45,582 nucleotides of DNA from Alphaproteobacteria bacterium (GTDB lineage Bacteria > Pseudomonadota > Alphaproteobacteria > Reyranellales > Reyranellaceae). Below the pieces are notes generated by a model. That model saw only the letters and a program-made list of their open reading frames with translations. It ran no database searches and was not told where the DNA came from. The first letter of the stretch is position 1, and every line of letters begins with the position of its first letter. The DNA is taken from assembly GCA_016870055.1 (NCBI GenBank), contig VGCQ01000002.1:1-45582 (forward strand), written 5' to 3'. The position numbers were made by a program, and so were the translations under genes. Below are positions 15,830 to 24,363 of this stretch, in pieces.

Positions 15830-17110
15830 CTACTCCTTTTCCAGGCCACACCATTCGGCGACGAACAGCGCCGTCGCCTGGGTGATCTTGCGCACCGATT
15901 CCAGGTTCACGCGCTCGTCGAAGCCGTGGATGTCGTCGGATTGCGGGCCATAGACCAGCGCCGGGATGCCGGCATAGAGGCCAAAGAAGCGATTGTCGGC
16001 GGTGCCGGTCGAGGTCTTGTCCTCGAGCGCCGTGCCGAACACCGTGCGATGCGCCTCGGCCAGCACGCCGCGCGCCTGCTCATGTCCCTCGAGCACGAAC
16101 GGCTCGGCCTGGAAGCCCTCCCAGGTCACGGTCGGCGGATTGTTGCCGAGGAATGGATCGTTGGCCGCCACCCGGCGGATCACGTCTTCGATCTCCTGGC
16201 GGCACTCCTTCAGGGTCTGTGACGGCAGCACGCCGACGCGCATGTCGAAGGTGCACCAGGCCGGCACCGAGCTTGCCCAGTCGCCGCCGGCGATCTTGCC
16301 GACATTGAAGTTCACGGGATGATGATGGTCGCAGAAATGTCGGTCGTGCGCCTTCTTGGCGTTCCACTTCTTCTCCAGCTCGCGCAGCGCCTGGATCAGG
16401 CGGAATGCCGATTCGATGGCGTTCGACCCGGCATCGGCCTTGTAGACATGCACCGGGTGGCCGGTGACCTTGACCTGGAACCACATGACACCGACCTGCG
16501 CCACCGTCAGCACGCCCGACGACGGCTCGGGGATCAGTGCGGCCTCGGCGCGATAGCCGCGCTGCAGGCAGGCGAGCGCGCCATTGCCGGTGCATTCCTC
16601 CTCGACCACCGACTGCTGATAGATGTCGGCCGCCGGCCGCAAGCCGAGAGATCGGAGCGCGCGCAGGGCGAACAGGTTGAGGATGATACCGGCCTTCATG
16701 TCGCCCGAACCGCGGCCGTACATCCAGCCGTCCTTGACCACAGGCTCGAACGGCGGCCGCGTCCACATGTCGTGCGGGCCTTCGGGCACCACGTCGATAT
16801 GACCGTTCAGGATCAGCGACCGTCCCTTGGGACTGCCCGGGCGCCAGGCGCCGACCACGTTCCAGGCATCGTCGTAGTCCCGGCTGTGCGGCGAATAGCC
16901 CGGCAGGTGCTTCAGGTCGTCGATCTTGATCTGCCAGCGATCGATCGACAGGCCGTCTTCCTTGAACAGGCGGGCCATCATGTCCTGGGCCGGCGCCTCG
17001 CGGAAACGCGTCGACGGAACTTTCACGAGGTCGGCCAACACCTTGGTCTGATCGTCGAACCGGCGATCGACCTCGTTCATGATCCGGGTCTTCAGCGATG
17101 TCTCGAGCAT
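15830..17110 (-). CDS. M20 family metallopeptidase / ArgE-DapE-type deacylase
   Basis: A 426-residue zinc hydrolase. Metal-site motifs are in order: LNGHIDVVPEG (His and bridging Asp), YGRGSGDMKAG (bridging Asp region), VVEEECTGNGA (catalytic and ligand Glu) and IHGFDERV near the end (last His ligand). The middle section, about residues 205-320, is the dimerisation lid domain. Length fits the ArgE/DapE family deacylases of about 420-430 residues, which cleave N-acyl or amide bonds of amino-acid-like substrates. The gene converges on the EamA permease with 3 bases between stops and diverges from the acyl-CoA synthetase gene across 69 bases. The exact substrate is unknown. Confidence 0.92.
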   Translation of the reverse strand: MLETSLKTRIMNEVDRRFDDQTKVLADLVKVPSTRFREAPAQDMMARLFKEDGLSIDRWQIKIDDLKHLPGYSPHSRDYDDAWNVVGAWRPGSPKGRSLILNGHIDVVPEGPHDMWTRPPFEPVVKDGWMYGRGSGDMKAGIILNLFALRALRSLGLRPAADIYQQSVVEEECTGNGALACLQRGYRAEAALIPEPSSGVLTVAQVGVMWFQVKVTGHPVHVYKADAGSNAIESAFRLIQALRELEKKWNAKKAHDRHFCDHHHPVNFNVGKIAGGDWASSVPAWCTFDMRVGVLPSQTLKECRQEIEDVIRRVAANDPFLGNNPPTVTWEGFQAEPFVLEGHEQARGVLAEAHRTVFGTALEDKTSTGTADNRFFGLYAGIPALVYGPQSDDIHGFDERVNLESVRKITQATALFVAEWCGLEKE

Positions 17111-17179
17111 GGGCCGGACTTTGGCGCGGGGCTGGTGTCGTGGTCAAATCCTCGCCACGCTCTTGCGTGGGGAGGAACA

Positions 17180-18730
17180 ATGTATCCGGGCAAGCACGCA
17201 ACGGCACGCGCCGGCCAGGCGGCGGTCATCATGGCCGGCAGCGGCGAGACCATCACCTACGGCGAGCTGGAAGCGCGCAGCAACCGGCTGGCGCATCTGT
17301 TGCGGGCGCACGGCGTGCGTCGGCTCGACCACTACTCCATCTACATGGAGAACAACGCGCGCTACGTCGAGTGCTGCGCCGCCGGCGAGCGCTCGGGCCA
17401 CTACTACACCTGCGTCAACTCTTTCCTGACGGCCGAGGAGCTCGCCTACGTCCTGAACAACAGCCAGTCCAAGGTACTGATCACCTCGCAGGCCAAGCGC
17501 GCGGTGGCGCTGGCCGCCCTGGCCCTGAGCCCCGGCATCGAGCTTTGCCTGGTCGTCGACGGTCCGGGCGAGGGTGACAAGATCCTCGATCTCGACGCGG
17601 CGACGGCCGAATTTCCCGCGACGCCGATCGCCGACGAATCGCTCGGCACGGCGATGCTCTATTCCTCCGGCACGACCGGACGGCCCAAGGGCATCGTGCG
17701 GCCGCTGGCCGAGCAGCCGCCCTCACAGAAGCTGCCGATCTTCGATTTTCTGGTGAAGCTCTGGCAGTACCGCGAAGGCATGATCTACTTGTCGCCGGCG
17801 CCCCTCTACCACTCCGCGCCGCAGGCCGCCGTCAACCTCACCATCGCCATGGGCGGCACGGCGATCATCATGGAACGCTTCGACGCCGAGCATTATCTGC
17901 AGCTGGTCGAGAAGCATCGCGTCACGCACAGCCAACTCGTGCCGACCATGTTCTCGCGCCTGCTCAAGCTGCCGGACGCGGTGCGCGCCCGCTGCGACCT
18001 CTCCTCGCTGGAGATCGCCATCCATGCCGCCGCTCCCTGCCCCGTGCAGGTGAAGGAGCAGATGATCGAATGGTGGGGTCCGATCATCCACGAATATTAT
18101 GGCGCCACCGAGGGCCTGGGATTCACCGCCTGCAATTCGCAGGAGTGGCTCGCCCACAAGGGCACCGTGGGCCGTGTGCTGCTGGGCAAGCTGCATGTGC
18201 TGGACGACGGCATGAAAGAGCGGCCGACCGGCACGCCGGGCACGCTGTGGTTCGAGACGGCAACGCCGTTCGAGTACTTCGACGACCCGGCCAAGACCGC
18301 CGAAGCGCGCTCGCCCGACGGCACCATGAGCACGGTGGGCGATGTGGGTTACGTCGATGCCGACGGCTATCTCTATCTCACCGACCGCGCCACCTTCATG
18401 ATCATCTCGGGCGGCGTGAACATCTACCCGCAGGAATGCGAGAACCTGCTGATCACCCATCCCAAGGTGGCCGATGCTGCGGTGTTCGGCGTGCCCAATC
18501 CCGACTTGGGGGAAGAGGTGAAGGCGGTCGTGCAGCTGATGCCGGGCGTGCCGGCCGACGCCGCGACGACCGAGGAGCTGCTGGCCTTCTGCAGCCGACA
18601 CCTCGCCCGCCAGAAGGTGCCGCGCTCGATCGACTACGAGGCCGAGCTGCCGCGCCTGCCGACCGGCAAGCTCTACAAGCGCTTGCTGCGCGACCGCTAC
18701 TGGGGCAACCGGACGAGTCGGATCGTGTGA
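17180..18730 (+). CDS. Acyl-CoA synthetase (AMP-binding, ANL superfamily)
   Basis: A 516-residue ligase that activates a carboxylic acid with ATP to an acyl-adenylate and transfers it to CoA. The P-loop-like motif YSSGTTGRPKG is at residues 161-171. The adenine/phosphate motif HEYYGATEG, hinge-region motif GDVGYVDADGYLYLTDR and C-terminal lysine motif PRLPTGKLYKR are all intact. The gene start is set by GGAGG at 17171-17175 before ATG 17180; the open frame extends far upstream but only as the complement of the M20 gene. No acyl chain specificity can be read off, though the CaiC/FadD13-like layout suggests a medium-size or aromatic acid. It ends 7 bases before the convergent hypothetical gene. 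Confidence 0.94.
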   Translation: MYPGKHATARAGQAAVIMAGSGETITYGELEARSNRLAHLLRAHGVRRLDHYSIYMENNARYVECCAAGERSGHYYTCVNSFLTAEELAYVLNNSQSKVLITSQAKRAVALAALALSPGIELCLVVDGPGEGDKILDLDAATAEFPATPIADESLGTAMLYSSGTTGRPKGIVRPLAEQPPSQKLPIFDFLVKLWQYREGMIYLSPAPLYHSAPQAAVNLTIAMGGTAIIMERFDAEHYLQLVEKHRVTHSQLVPTMFSRLLKLPDAVRARCDLSSLEIAIHAAAPCPVQVKEQMIEWWGPIIHEYYGATEGLGFTACNSQEWLAHKGTVGRVLLGKLHVLDDGMKERPTGTPGTLWFETATPFEYFDDPAKTAEARSPDGTMSTVGDVGYVDADGYLYLTDRATFMIISGGVNIYPQECENLLITHPKVADAAVFGVPNPDLGEEVKAVVQLMPGVPADAATTEELLAFCSRHLARQKVPRSIDYEAELPRLPTGKLYKRLLRDRYWGNRTSRIV

Positions 18731-18737
18731 GGCCCTG

Positions 18738-19334
18738 CTACCTGAACGGATCGCGGCCGCGCGACGATGGCTGCTTGGCGAACGGGTCGCCCGACTCCCG
18801 CGAGCCGCCACCGCGCTTGCTGGCAAATCCGAGCTCGCGCTGGCAGTTGACGACCTCGGTGACGGCGGCATAGGTGTTGCGCAGCGACAGATGTGCGATG
18901 CGATCGCCGCGATAGAACACCTCCATGTTATTGCGCTGCATGAAGTCCTTCACGAAGTCTGCGCTGAGATCGAGATGGGCAAGGAAGACGGGCCCGCTGC
19001 CGCCGATCAGCTCGCCCTGCATTTCGCCGTCGTAGGTCGACACACCGTCGAAGACGACGCGCACCACATAGGTCTTGCCCTGCTCCAGCGACCGCCAATT
19101 GTCGTGGCCGAAGAACAGGTAGATCTGCTGCTTTGCGACATCGAAGCCGATACGAACCACGGTGCCGCGTTCGAAGACTTGAAATGCAAAACAGCCGTCG
19201 CCCAGCGAGCGGTCGACTCGGATTTCCCAGCCGCCGACTTGGCCCCATTTTGCGACGTCGCGGGTTTGGCTCGCCGCCGGCGACGTCAGCGCAGCGATGC
19301 ACGTCGCAATGCCGATCAATCGTGTCAGGGACAT
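18738..19334 (-). CDS. Secreted hypothetical protein (invasion-associated-locus-B-like features)
   Basis: A 198-residue protein of no family that I can name firmly. Residues 1-22 form a signal peptide (MSLTRLIGIATCIAALTSPAA, likely cut near ASQ). The mature part begins with WGQVGGWEIRVD and FAFQVFERGTVVRIGFD, a strand-rich pattern seen in periplasmic proteins of the IalB/DUF type, and carries two Cys (residues 48 and 164) that could form a disulfide. The C-terminus is short, charged and low in complexity. The ATG at 19334 has GGGAAGG upstream. A longer frame reaches 19856 but lacks protein character. Function unknown. Confidence 0.7.
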   Translation of the reverse strand: MSLTRLIGIATCIAALTSPAASQTRDVAKWGQVGGWEIRVDRSLGDGCFAFQVFERGTVVRIGFDVAKQQIYLFFGHDNWRSLEQGKTYVVRVVFDGVSTYDGEMQGELIGGSGPVFLAHLDLSADFVKDFMQRNNMEVFYRGDRIAHLSLRNTYAAVTEVVNCQRELGFASKRGGGSRESGDPFAKQPSSRGRDPFR

Positions 19335-19419
19335 TGCCTTCCCGCCGTCTTCCTCGACGCCTCGGGCCGTCGACTGTCGCCGCTCCTCCTCTTCGGGTGG
19401 GTGGCATGTGCGCGCCGCT

Positions 19420-19448
19420 ACCCTGATGCGCCAAATTTCGTATGTCAA
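19420..19448 (-). promoter_or_regulatory. Possible promoter for the secreted hypothetical gene
   Basis: On the minus strand, TTGACA (19448-19443) is followed after 17 bases by CAGGGT (19425-19420). The -35 is perfect; the -10 keeps only the most conserved A and T. It points at the gene starting at 19334. The remaining 130 bases up to the MFS gene end at 19579 hold no feature that I recognise apart from a short CGAGG/CCTCG hairpin. Confidence 0.35.
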
Positions 19449-19578
19449 GCAACGCGACGGCCAACGTCGAACCATCGAGGCTCCGCCTCGCGGTCGTGCC
19501 GTCACGTGATGATAACAAGCCGTGCAACGAGGGCCAGTCGCTTTCAGCCAGCGTCGGGGCGGAGCGCCGCGGGTCGGT

Positions 19579-21159
19579 TCAGCCGAATGCCAGCCGCCCC
19601 GAACGGCGTTGGGAGCGAGACAGCATGGCGGCTGGCAGCAAGGCGGCGAGCGCCACGGCGCCGACCACGATGAAAGTGTCGGAGAAGGCCATCGTCTGGG
19701 CCGTGAGGTTGACGATCGTGCCGAGATAGTCGAGTGCCATCGCCTTCTGCTGCTGGAACGGCAGGCCGGCGCGCTGCAGGAGCTGCTGCACCTGATGCAG
19801 AAAGCGCTCGGTGGTGTGGTTGTCCCACACCTGGGTGGAAGCGAGCGCGTCGGCATGAAAGCGCGTGCGCACCTCGAAGAAAGCGACCATCAGGTTGATG
19901 CCGAAGGCGCCGCCGAGCTGGCGCATGAAGTTCGCCACGCCCGAGCCCTGGCGTACCTTGTCGGCCGGCAGCGCCCGGAGCGAAGAGGCGTTGAGACTGG
20001 GGTTGATGAGACCGAGGCCGAGCCGCGACACCATGATCATGGCGACCAGCGTCCAGAACGTCGTGTCGACGTCGGCCACCGTCATCCAGGCGAAGCCCAG
20101 CGCGAACAGCAGCAGGCCGACGATGATCATGGCCGACGCCGGCACGGTGTCGCTCAAGCGGCCGGCGATCGGAAAGATGAAAGCGAGCATGATGCCGGCC
20201 GGCATCATCATCAGGCCGGCGAGCAGCGGCGTGAAGCCGATGATGGTCTGCACGAACACCGGGATGACGTAGGTCGAGCCCATCATGCCGGCGCCGAAGA
20301 TGAAGGCGATCATGGCGGTCGCGGAGAATTCGAGATTGGCGAAGATGCGCACGTCGAGCAGCGCGCGCGGCGTGTGCAGCTCCCACATCACGAAGGCCAC
20401 GCCCGCCACCGTGCCCACGACAAGACGCAGCACGATGGTGTCCGAGGCCCAGCCCTCGCGCTGGCCATCGGCAATGCCGGTCATCAAGCCGAACAGCGAC
20501 AGGCAGAGCAGCGCAAAGCCCAGCCAGTCGAACGGCGGGATCTGGCGCGGGATGCGCCGTGTCGGCATGAACAACAGCCCCATGGCGGCGGCGATGACGC
20601 AAAACGGCAGCGAAATGAAGAAGACGTAGCGCCACGAGAAATACTCGATCATCAGCCCGCCCAGGGTCGGACCGATCGCCGGCGCGAACACCACGCCCAG
20701 CCCGAACACGCCCATCGCCATGCCGCGGCGATCGGGCGGGAATACGGTGAAGATGGTGGCCATGACCAGCGGCTGCGAGACGCCGGCGCTGAAGCCCTGC
20801 AGGACGCGGGAGAAGATCAAGGTCTGCTCGTTGGGTGCAGCACCACCCATCAGGGCGCCGAGCGAGAAGAAGACCAGGGCGCCGACGAAGACACGACGCT
20901 CGCCGAGGACGCCGACCAGCCAGGCGTTGATCAGCATGCCCGCCGTCATGGTCGCCATGTAGGCCGATGACATCCACTGCGCCTTGTCCTGGCCGACGCC
21001 GAAGGCGCCCATCACGTCGGGCACGGCGACGTTCACCGTGGTCATGGCGAGCACCATGGACACCACGCCGACCATGCCGGCGATCGTCACCAGCCAGCGA
21101 TAGGCCGACCCATAGCGCTCGGCCAGGACTTGCGCGGTCTGGATGGCGTTGTCGGACAT
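19579..21159 (-). CDS. DHA2 family MFS efflux transporter (EmrB/QacA type)
   Basis: A 526-residue inner-membrane protein with about 14 membrane segments, the number expected for the DHA2 drug:proton antiporters. Family motifs include TTVNVAVPDVMGAFGV in segment 1, QWMSSAYMATMTAGMLINAWLVGVLGERRVFVG (motif A region) and GPTLGGLMIEYFSWRYVFFIS (motif C and the following loop). The membrane fusion protein gene ends 48 bases upstream on the same strand, so the two should form an EmrAB-like pump spanning both membranes with an outer-membrane channel encoded elsewhere. Substrates are likely hydrophobic toxic compounds; this is inference from the family. Confidence 0.94.
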   Translation of the reverse strand: MSDNAIQTAQVLAERYGSAYRWLVTIAGMVGVVSMVLAMTTVNVAVPDVMGAFGVGQDKAQWMSSAYMATMTAGMLINAWLVGVLGERRVFVGALVFFSLGALMGGAAPNEQTLIFSRVLQGFSAGVSQPLVMATIFTVFPPDRRGMAMGVFGLGVVFAPAIGPTLGGLMIEYFSWRYVFFISLPFCVIAAAMGLLFMPTRRIPRQIPPFDWLGFALLCLSLFGLMTGIADGQREGWASDTIVLRLVVGTVAGVAFVMWELHTPRALLDVRIFANLEFSATAMIAFIFGAGMMGSTYVIPVFVQTIIGFTPLLAGLMMMPAGIMLAFIFPIAGRLSDTVPASAMIIVGLLLFALGFAWMTVADVDTTFWTLVAMIMVSRLGLGLINPSLNASSLRALPADKVRQGSGVANFMRQLGGAFGINLMVAFFEVRTRFHADALASTQVWDNHTTERFLHQVQQLLQRAGLPFQQQKAMALDYLGTIVNLTAQTMAFSDTFIVVGAVALAALLPAAMLSRSQRRSGRLAFG

Positions 21160-21207
21160 CGCCTCAGCTCTTACCCCTCCAAGCTCTCGCTTAGGGAGGA
21201 CATGAGA

Positions 21208-22425
21208 TCAACGCACGTCAATTTCGACTTCGACCATCATGCCCGGCGTCAGGGGCTTGGGCATCTCGATCAGGTCGATCTTGACCGGCAGGCGCTGGGT
21301 GATCTTGGTGAAGTTACCCGATGGATTGGGCGTCGGCAGCAGCGCGAAGCGCGCCGTGGTCGCACTGCCGATGCGCGCCACGCGGCCGACGAAACGGTCG
21401 TCGGGATAGGCGTCGACCGAGATGGCGACCTTCTGGCCGAGCTTCAACCGCCCGATCTGCGTCTCCTTGATGTTGGCCTCGACCCAGACCTCGGCGGGAT
21501 TGTGGAGCAGCAAGATGCGCTGCCCCGCCTGAACGTACTCGCCGGGCAGCACGAAGGTCCGATCGATGACGGCCGGGATCGGGCTCTTGATGGTGCGGTC
21601 CTCGACGTCGACGTTCTGCTGATGCATCTGGGCGGCGAGGTTGGCGACCTGATGGTCGAGCGCGGCGATCTGCGCATCGATCACGCCGAGCTTGTCCTGC
21701 TCGACCTTGGCCTCCTCGAGGCTGTTCTGCGCCTGCTCATGCTCGGCGCGAAGCTGCAGGATCTGACTTTCCAGCTTGTCGACCAGGGCCTGCGCCACCT
21801 GGAGCTGCCGCTCGTTGATGACGCGGCTCGAGAACAGGGCGCGATTGCGCTCGAGCTCGAGCTTGGCCAGATCGAGATCCGACTTCAGCGCCGCCAGCGC
21901 CTTCTCGCGCGCCTGCACTGCGGACGTCCGGGTACGGGCCAGCGCCTCTGACTGGTTGAGGCTGAGCCGCCGCTCGGCGCGCAGCCGCGTACGCTCTGCC
22001 CGCACGCCCTCGATCTGCGCTTTCAAGGCATCGCTGCGCAACTTGGCGACGCGGTCGTCGATACGGGCAACGACTTGGCCCGCTTCGACGCGCATGCCCT
22101 CGCGCACCGGCACGTCGACCACCCAGCCATCGGCGCGGCTGGAGATGGTGACGATATCGGCGGTGACCCGGGCGTCGTATTCGTAGATGTGCGTAAGGCG
22201 GAGATAGAGTTCGCGACCGCCCCAGGCGAGGGCCAGCAGCACGATCGCCACGACCGCCAGGGTCCGCGGCCCGAGCGCCAAACGACCGCGGCCCGCCGTC
22301 CAGATCGAGCGACGCGGCGGGCTGCCCACGCGAGGCGGTGAAGACTGGACCGGCGGCACGTTAGAAGACGAAGAGGACGGCGTCGTCGCGGTCCGCGTCA
22401 CGGGCGATGAAACCGACTGGTCCAA
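21208..22425 (-). CDS. HlyD/EmrA family membrane fusion protein
   Basis: The 405-residue periplasmic adaptor of an EmrAB-type efflux pump. Residues 1-50 are a Ser/Pro-rich cytoplasmic tail; a single membrane anchor lies at about 54-71. The biotinyl-lipoyl half-motif reads RADGWVVDVPVREGMRVEAGQVVARID, followed by a long coiled-coil hairpin (about 120-250, rich in Arg, Leu, Glu and Ala) and the returning half IKSPIPAVIDRTFVLPGEYVQAGQ. The C-terminal beta-barrel includes VWVEANIKETQIGRLKLGQ. It is first in the two-gene operon with the MFS transporter and diverges from the monooxygenase gene. Confidence 0.94.
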   Translation of the reverse strand: MDQSVSSPVTRTATTPSSSSSNVPPVQSSPPRVGSPPRRSIWTAGRGRLALGPRTLAVVAIVLLALAWGGRELYLRLTHIYEYDARVTADIVTISSRADGWVVDVPVREGMRVEAGQVVARIDDRVAKLRSDALKAQIEGVRAERTRLRAERRLSLNQSEALARTRTSAVQAREKALAALKSDLDLAKLELERNRALFSSRVINERQLQVAQALVDKLESQILQLRAEHEQAQNSLEEAKVEQDKLGVIDAQIAALDHQVANLAAQMHQQNVDVEDRTIKSPIPAVIDRTFVLPGEYVQAGQRILLLHNPAEVWVEANIKETQIGRLKLGQKVAISVDAYPDDRFVGRVARIGSATTARFALLPTPNPSGNFTKITQRLPVKIDLIEMPKPLTPGMMVEVEIDVR

Positions 22426-22651
22426 GAGGCCGTTACCGGCGGGCCGGTCCGAGGGGCATCGTCATTACCAAAGCATATGCCCGAAACAGGCGACCAGCCA
22501 TCGGCCCCGGCGGCTCCCTGCAACGCACGCGACGCATGCCGGCTCTCCGCGATCGTCCGATACCCCCTCTTGCCAAGGCGGAGCCCGCGCGGGACGATTC
22601 AGTCGGTCCGCGTCATCATCCGCACAGCAAAAACAATTCGGGAACATTTGC
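22426..22651. other. Divergent intergenic region, efflux operon / monooxygenase
   Basis: This 226-base space holds the control signals of two divergent transcripts. The part before the monooxygenase (about 22620-22651) is AT-rich, with CAAAAACAATTCGGGAACATTTGC, split by the weak ribosome binding site GGGAA. I see no long palindrome, no regulator gene and no convincing sigma-70 pair. Confidence 0.4.
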
Positions 22652-24322
22652 ATGCCTGACGCCTCGCATCCTTCTTCCGGCCCCGCGTCCCGGCGATTGG
22701 ACGTTGCCATCGTCGGCGGCGGGCTGGCCGGCCTCTACGCCATCCATCGTCTGCGCCGCATGGGCCTGACGGTCCGCGCCTACGAGGCGGGCTCGGGCAT
22801 CGGCGGAACGTGGTTCTGGAACCGCTACCCCGGCGCGCGCTGCGACGTGGAGAGCTTGGAATACTCTTACAGCTTCTCCGAGGAGCTGCAGCAGGACTGG
22901 CAGTGGCCGGAGCGCTACGGCACGCAGCCCGAGATCCTGAAGTACATCAACCATGTCGCCGATCGGTTCGACCTGCGCCGCGATGTGCAGCTCGATACAC
23001 GGATCGTCTCCGCCCTGTTCGACGTCGAGGCCAACGACTGGACGCTCCGTACCGACAGCGGCGAGACGATCCATGCCCACTACTGCGTCATGGCGGCGGG
23101 CAATCTCTCGACGCCGCGCGTGCCCGACTTCAAAGGCCTGAAGAGCTTCAAGGGCAAGTGGTATCACTCCGGCCTGTGGCCGCACGAGGGAGTCGACTTC
23201 ACCGGCCTGCGCGTCGGCGTGATCGGCACCGGATCGTCGGGTATCCAGATGATCCCGATCATCGCCCGTCAGGCCAAGCATCTCACGGTGTTCCAGCGTA
23301 CCGCCAATTTCAGCCTGCCGGCCCGCAACGCACCGATGGACCGCGAGCGCGAGCGTCGGCACAAGGCCGAGTATGCCGCCCGCCGCGCCGCGGCAGCCGA
23401 CACGCCGTTCGCCATCGGCGGCCATGCCAAGCCGACCCGGTCGGCGCTCGACGTCGCCGAGACGGAGCGCAACCGCTCCTACGAGGCCAAATGGCAGGAA
23501 GGCGGCAGCATCAGCTACCTCTACGCCTACACCGACCTCCTAGTGAACAAGCAGTCCAACGACACCGCTTCGGAGTTCGTGCGCAACAAGATCCGCGCCA
23601 CGGTGGAGGACCAGCGCACCGCCGAGCTGCTGGCGCCCAAGGACCATCCGATCGGCACCAAGCGGCTCTGCCTCGATACCGACTACTACGAGACCTACAA
23701 TCGCGACAACGTCGCGCTGGTCGACGCCCGCACCGATCCCATCGCCGAGATCACTGTGACAGGTCTTCGCAGCCGAGGCGGCCGGACGTTCGAGCTCGAC
23801 GCCATCGTCTTCGCCACCGGCTTCGACGCCATGACCGGCGCGCTGCGCGAGATCGACGTGCGCACGACCGCGGGCGCGGTGCTGCGCGAGCACTGGGCGG
23901 GCGGGCCGCTCACCTATCTCGGCCTAATGGTGTCGGGTTTCCCAAACATGTTCATCGTCACCGGCCCGGGCAGCCCCGGCGTGAAGACGCAGATGATCGC
24001 CTCGATCGAGCAGCACGTCGACTGGATCGCCAACTGCATCGACCACCTGCGCCGTTCGAAGCTCGACCGCATCGAGGCGACGCCGCAGGCCGAGCTCGAC
24101 TGGGTGAAGCACGTGAACGACGTGGCCGACAGCACGCTCTATCCCTTGGCCAACAGCTGGTACATGGGCGCCAACATTCCCGGCAAGCCGCGGGTTTTCA
24201 TGCCCTATGTCGGCGGCTACGACCGCTACAAACGGCACAGCGAGGCGATTGCCGCCAAGGGCTACGAGGGCTTCGTGCTCGGCCGCCGCACCGCCGCGCC
24301 GGTCGCCGACGCAGCCGAATAG
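22652..24322 (+). CDS. Flavin-containing monooxygenase, Baeyer-Villiger type
   Basis: A 556-residue NADPH-dependent class B flavoprotein monooxygenase. The FAD-binding Rossmann motif GGGLAG is at 22-27 and the NADPH motif GTGSSG at 192-197. Between them lies FKGKWYHSGLWP (166-177), which fits the Baeyer-Villiger fingerprint FxGxxxHxxxWP. IGGTWFWNRYPGARCDV (50-66) is also typical of cyclohexanone/phenylacetone monooxygenase relatives, as is the closing NSWYMGANIPGKPR. Expected reaction: insertion of oxygen into a ketone to give an ester or lactone. It is divergent from an EmrAB-like efflux operon and 41 bases upstream of the aminomutase-like gene. Its natural ketone is unknown. Confidence 0.93.
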   Translation: MPDASHPSSGPASRRLDVAIVGGGLAGLYAIHRLRRMGLTVRAYEAGSGIGGTWFWNRYPGARCDVESLEYSYSFSEELQQDWQWPERYGTQPEILKYINHVADRFDLRRDVQLDTRIVSALFDVEANDWTLRTDSGETIHAHYCVMAAGNLSTPRVPDFKGLKSFKGKWYHSGLWPHEGVDFTGLRVGVIGTGSSGIQMIPIIARQAKHLTVFQRTANFSLPARNAPMDRERERRHKAEYAARRAAAADTPFAIGGHAKPTRSALDVAETERNRSYEAKWQEGGSISYLYAYTDLLVNKQSNDTASEFVRNKIRATVEDQRTAELLAPKDHPIGTKRLCLDTDYYETYNRDNVALVDARTDPIAEITVTGLRSRGGRTFELDAIVFATGFDAMTGALREIDVRTTAGAVLREHWAGGPLTYLGLMVSGFPNMFIVTGPGSPGVKTQMIASIEQHVDWIANCIDHLRRSKLDRIEATPQAELDWVKHVNDVADSTLYPLANSWYMGANIPGKPRVFMPYVGGYDRYKRHSEAIAAKGYEGFVLGRRTAAPVADAAE

Positions 24323-24363
24323 GACTCGTCAAACCCCGTGGCGGCGCCTATGTCACGGCCGCC

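Noticed and set aside
16319-17179. 803-residue extended form of the acyl-CoA synthetase
   Set aside because: The extra 287 codons are the complement of the M20 peptidase gene; a strong GGAGG marks the start at 17180.
19335-19856. N-terminal extension of the secreted hypothetical protein
   Set aside because: The extra residues are Arg/Ser/Pro-rich shadow sequence overlapping the MFS gene, and a signal peptide begins exactly at 19334.
22810-24363. 859-residue fusion with the lysine aminomutase-like protein
   Set aside because: The first 518 codons are an off-frame reading of the monooxygenase gene, without domains.
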